The notes under the pieces were generated by a model, which did no database searches, had not been told where the DNA came from, and was given only the letters and a program-made list of their open reading frames with translations. Shown here in pieces: positions 15,542 to 15,846 of a stretch of 15,846 nucleotides of DNA; the stretch's first letter is position 1; each line of letters opens with the position of its first letter. The stretch spans positions 1 to 15,846 of the forward strand of contig JBLHWZ010000108.1 in NCBI GenBank assembly GCA_047629415.1, written 5' to 3'. This DNA comes from CBDUJZ01 sp047629415. GTDB taxonomy: Bacteria; Myxococcota_A; Bradymonadia; REDH01. The position numbers were made by a program, and so were the translations under genes.

Positions 15542-15592
15542 CGCTCTCAAGTCCGACGCGGTCGCGATGCGGTCGCGCTTGATCTCAGTTCT

Positions 15593-15634
15593 CCCGGTAG
15601 CCGGGGCCTAGGTCCCTGTTAGGGGCACAGTTTT
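15593..15634 (+). terminator. Possible terminator hairpins after the START-domain gene
   Basis: CCCGG (15593-15597) and CCGGG (15601-15605) form a short stem with loop TAG. GTCCC (15612-15616) and GGGGC (15622-15626) form a second stem with one G-T pair, followed after ACAG by TTTT (15631-15634). Both stems are short and the T-run is distant, so this is a weak candidate. A 9-bp direct repeat GCGGTCGCG also occurs nearby, just after the stop. Confidence 0.25.
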
Positions 15635-15658
15635 CCGGCAATGAAGCGTCATCTCGCG

Positions 15659-15667
15659 TGCTATGAT
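15659..15667 (+). promoter_or_regulatory. Extended -10 promoter just before the cca gene
   Basis: TGCTATGAT is a TGn extension plus a five-of-six match to TATAAT. The hexamer at the -35 position with 17-bp spacing (CAATGA, 15639-15644) is poor, as is usual for extended -10 promoters. Transcription would start near 15673-15675, just before the ATGs at 15677 and 15680, predicting a leaderless or nearly leaderless mRNA. Confidence 0.5.
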
Positions 15668-15676
15668 CACGCAACG

Positions 15677-15846
15677 ATGATGGATAGATTCCAAAACTAC
15701 CTGCCGCTCTTCGAAGCGTTCGAATCAGAGGGCTACTCGCTCTATCTCGTGGGAGGCTGCGTTCGCGATGTCGTGATGGGGCTGGAAGCGGTGGGTGATG
15801 TCGACCTCGCGACGGACTCGCTGCCCGAGCGCACCAAAGAGATCCT
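15677..15846 (+). CDS. CCA tRNA nucleotidyltransferase / poly(A) polymerase, N-terminal part (runs off the right edge)
   Basis: Only the first 56 codons are present. The N-terminus MMDRFQNYLPLFEAFESEGYSLYLVGGCVRDVVMG leads into the nucleotidyltransferase signature: G-G-x-x-R-D (VGGCVRD, about residues 28-34) and the metal-binding D-V-D of DVDLAT (about 44-49), as in class II CCA-adding enzymes and poly(A) polymerases. The enzyme adds or repairs the 3' CCA of tRNA, or polyadenylates RNA. The two cannot be told apart from this fragment. Starts at ATG 15677 or ATG 15680 differ by one residue. There is no ribosome-binding site, which fits the near-leaderless promoter at 15659-15667. Confidence 0.9.
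   Translation, partial: MMDRFQNYLPLFEAFESEGYSLYLVGGCVRDVVMGLEAVGDVDLATDSLPERTKEI

Overview
The window looks like chromosome from a GC-rich, Gram-negative member of the Myxococcota (the former deltaproteobacterial myxobacteria and their relatives). Two secreted proteins end in a MYXO-CTERM sorting signal (a G/D-rich linker, an invariant Cys before a Ser run, one hydrophobic helix, then an Arg cluster). Several others are lipoproteins or carry signal peptides. The very acidic secreted proteins would suit a marine or saline habitat, but that is inference. I see no transposase, integrase, CRISPR array, tRNA or rRNA gene, and no recognisable defence or biosynthetic cluster.

Layout, left to right. 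At 1-87 is the tail of a secreted protein. At 103-699 is tdk, a type II thymidine kinase in which all four usual zinc ligands are replaced. At 849-3242 is a lipoprotein made of about ten Asp-box (BNR) repeats, with a fold like the tandem beta-propellers of GH74. It converges on a GT4 glycosyltransferase (3304-4734, minus strand). A divergent intergenic region holds a three-part operator-like palindrome at 4847-4874. It precedes a two-gene lipoprotein operon, an LpoB-like penicillin-binding-protein activator (4937-5563) and a COG3014-like protein (5566-6927). rpmG (ribosomal protein L33, 7036-7191) follows, with a leader hairpin and a strong intrinsic terminator. Next comes a repeat-rich spacer (7253-7419) with eight perfect copies of a 9-mer and a three-copy dispersed repeat.

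The second half is dominated by a divergent pair of MYXO-CTERM proteins. One is an acidic Cys-rich protein (7539-8648, minus strand). The other is a giant S8 (subtilisin-like) protease lipoprotein of 1883 residues (9003-14654) with nine PKD/cadherin-like domains and two PPC domains. The spacer between them carries three direct repeats with exact 23-bp periodicity. A secreted START/SRPBCC-domain protein (14927-15541) and the start of a CCA tRNA nucleotidyltransferase or poly(A) polymerase (15677 to the right edge) close the window.

The genes do not form one pathway. They are housekeeping genes (tdk, rpmG, cca) interleaved with cell-envelope and surface functions: peptidoglycan-synthase activation, glycosylation, and surface-anchored protease and Cys-rich proteins. 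The points most worth a second look are the zinc-less thymidine kinase, the protease that carries both an N-terminal lipobox and a C-terminal MYXO-CTERM, the internal duplication of about 320 residues in that protease, the operator-like repeats at 4847-4874 and 8879-8947, and a near-leaderless promoter at the cca gene. No clearly new multi-gene system is visible.
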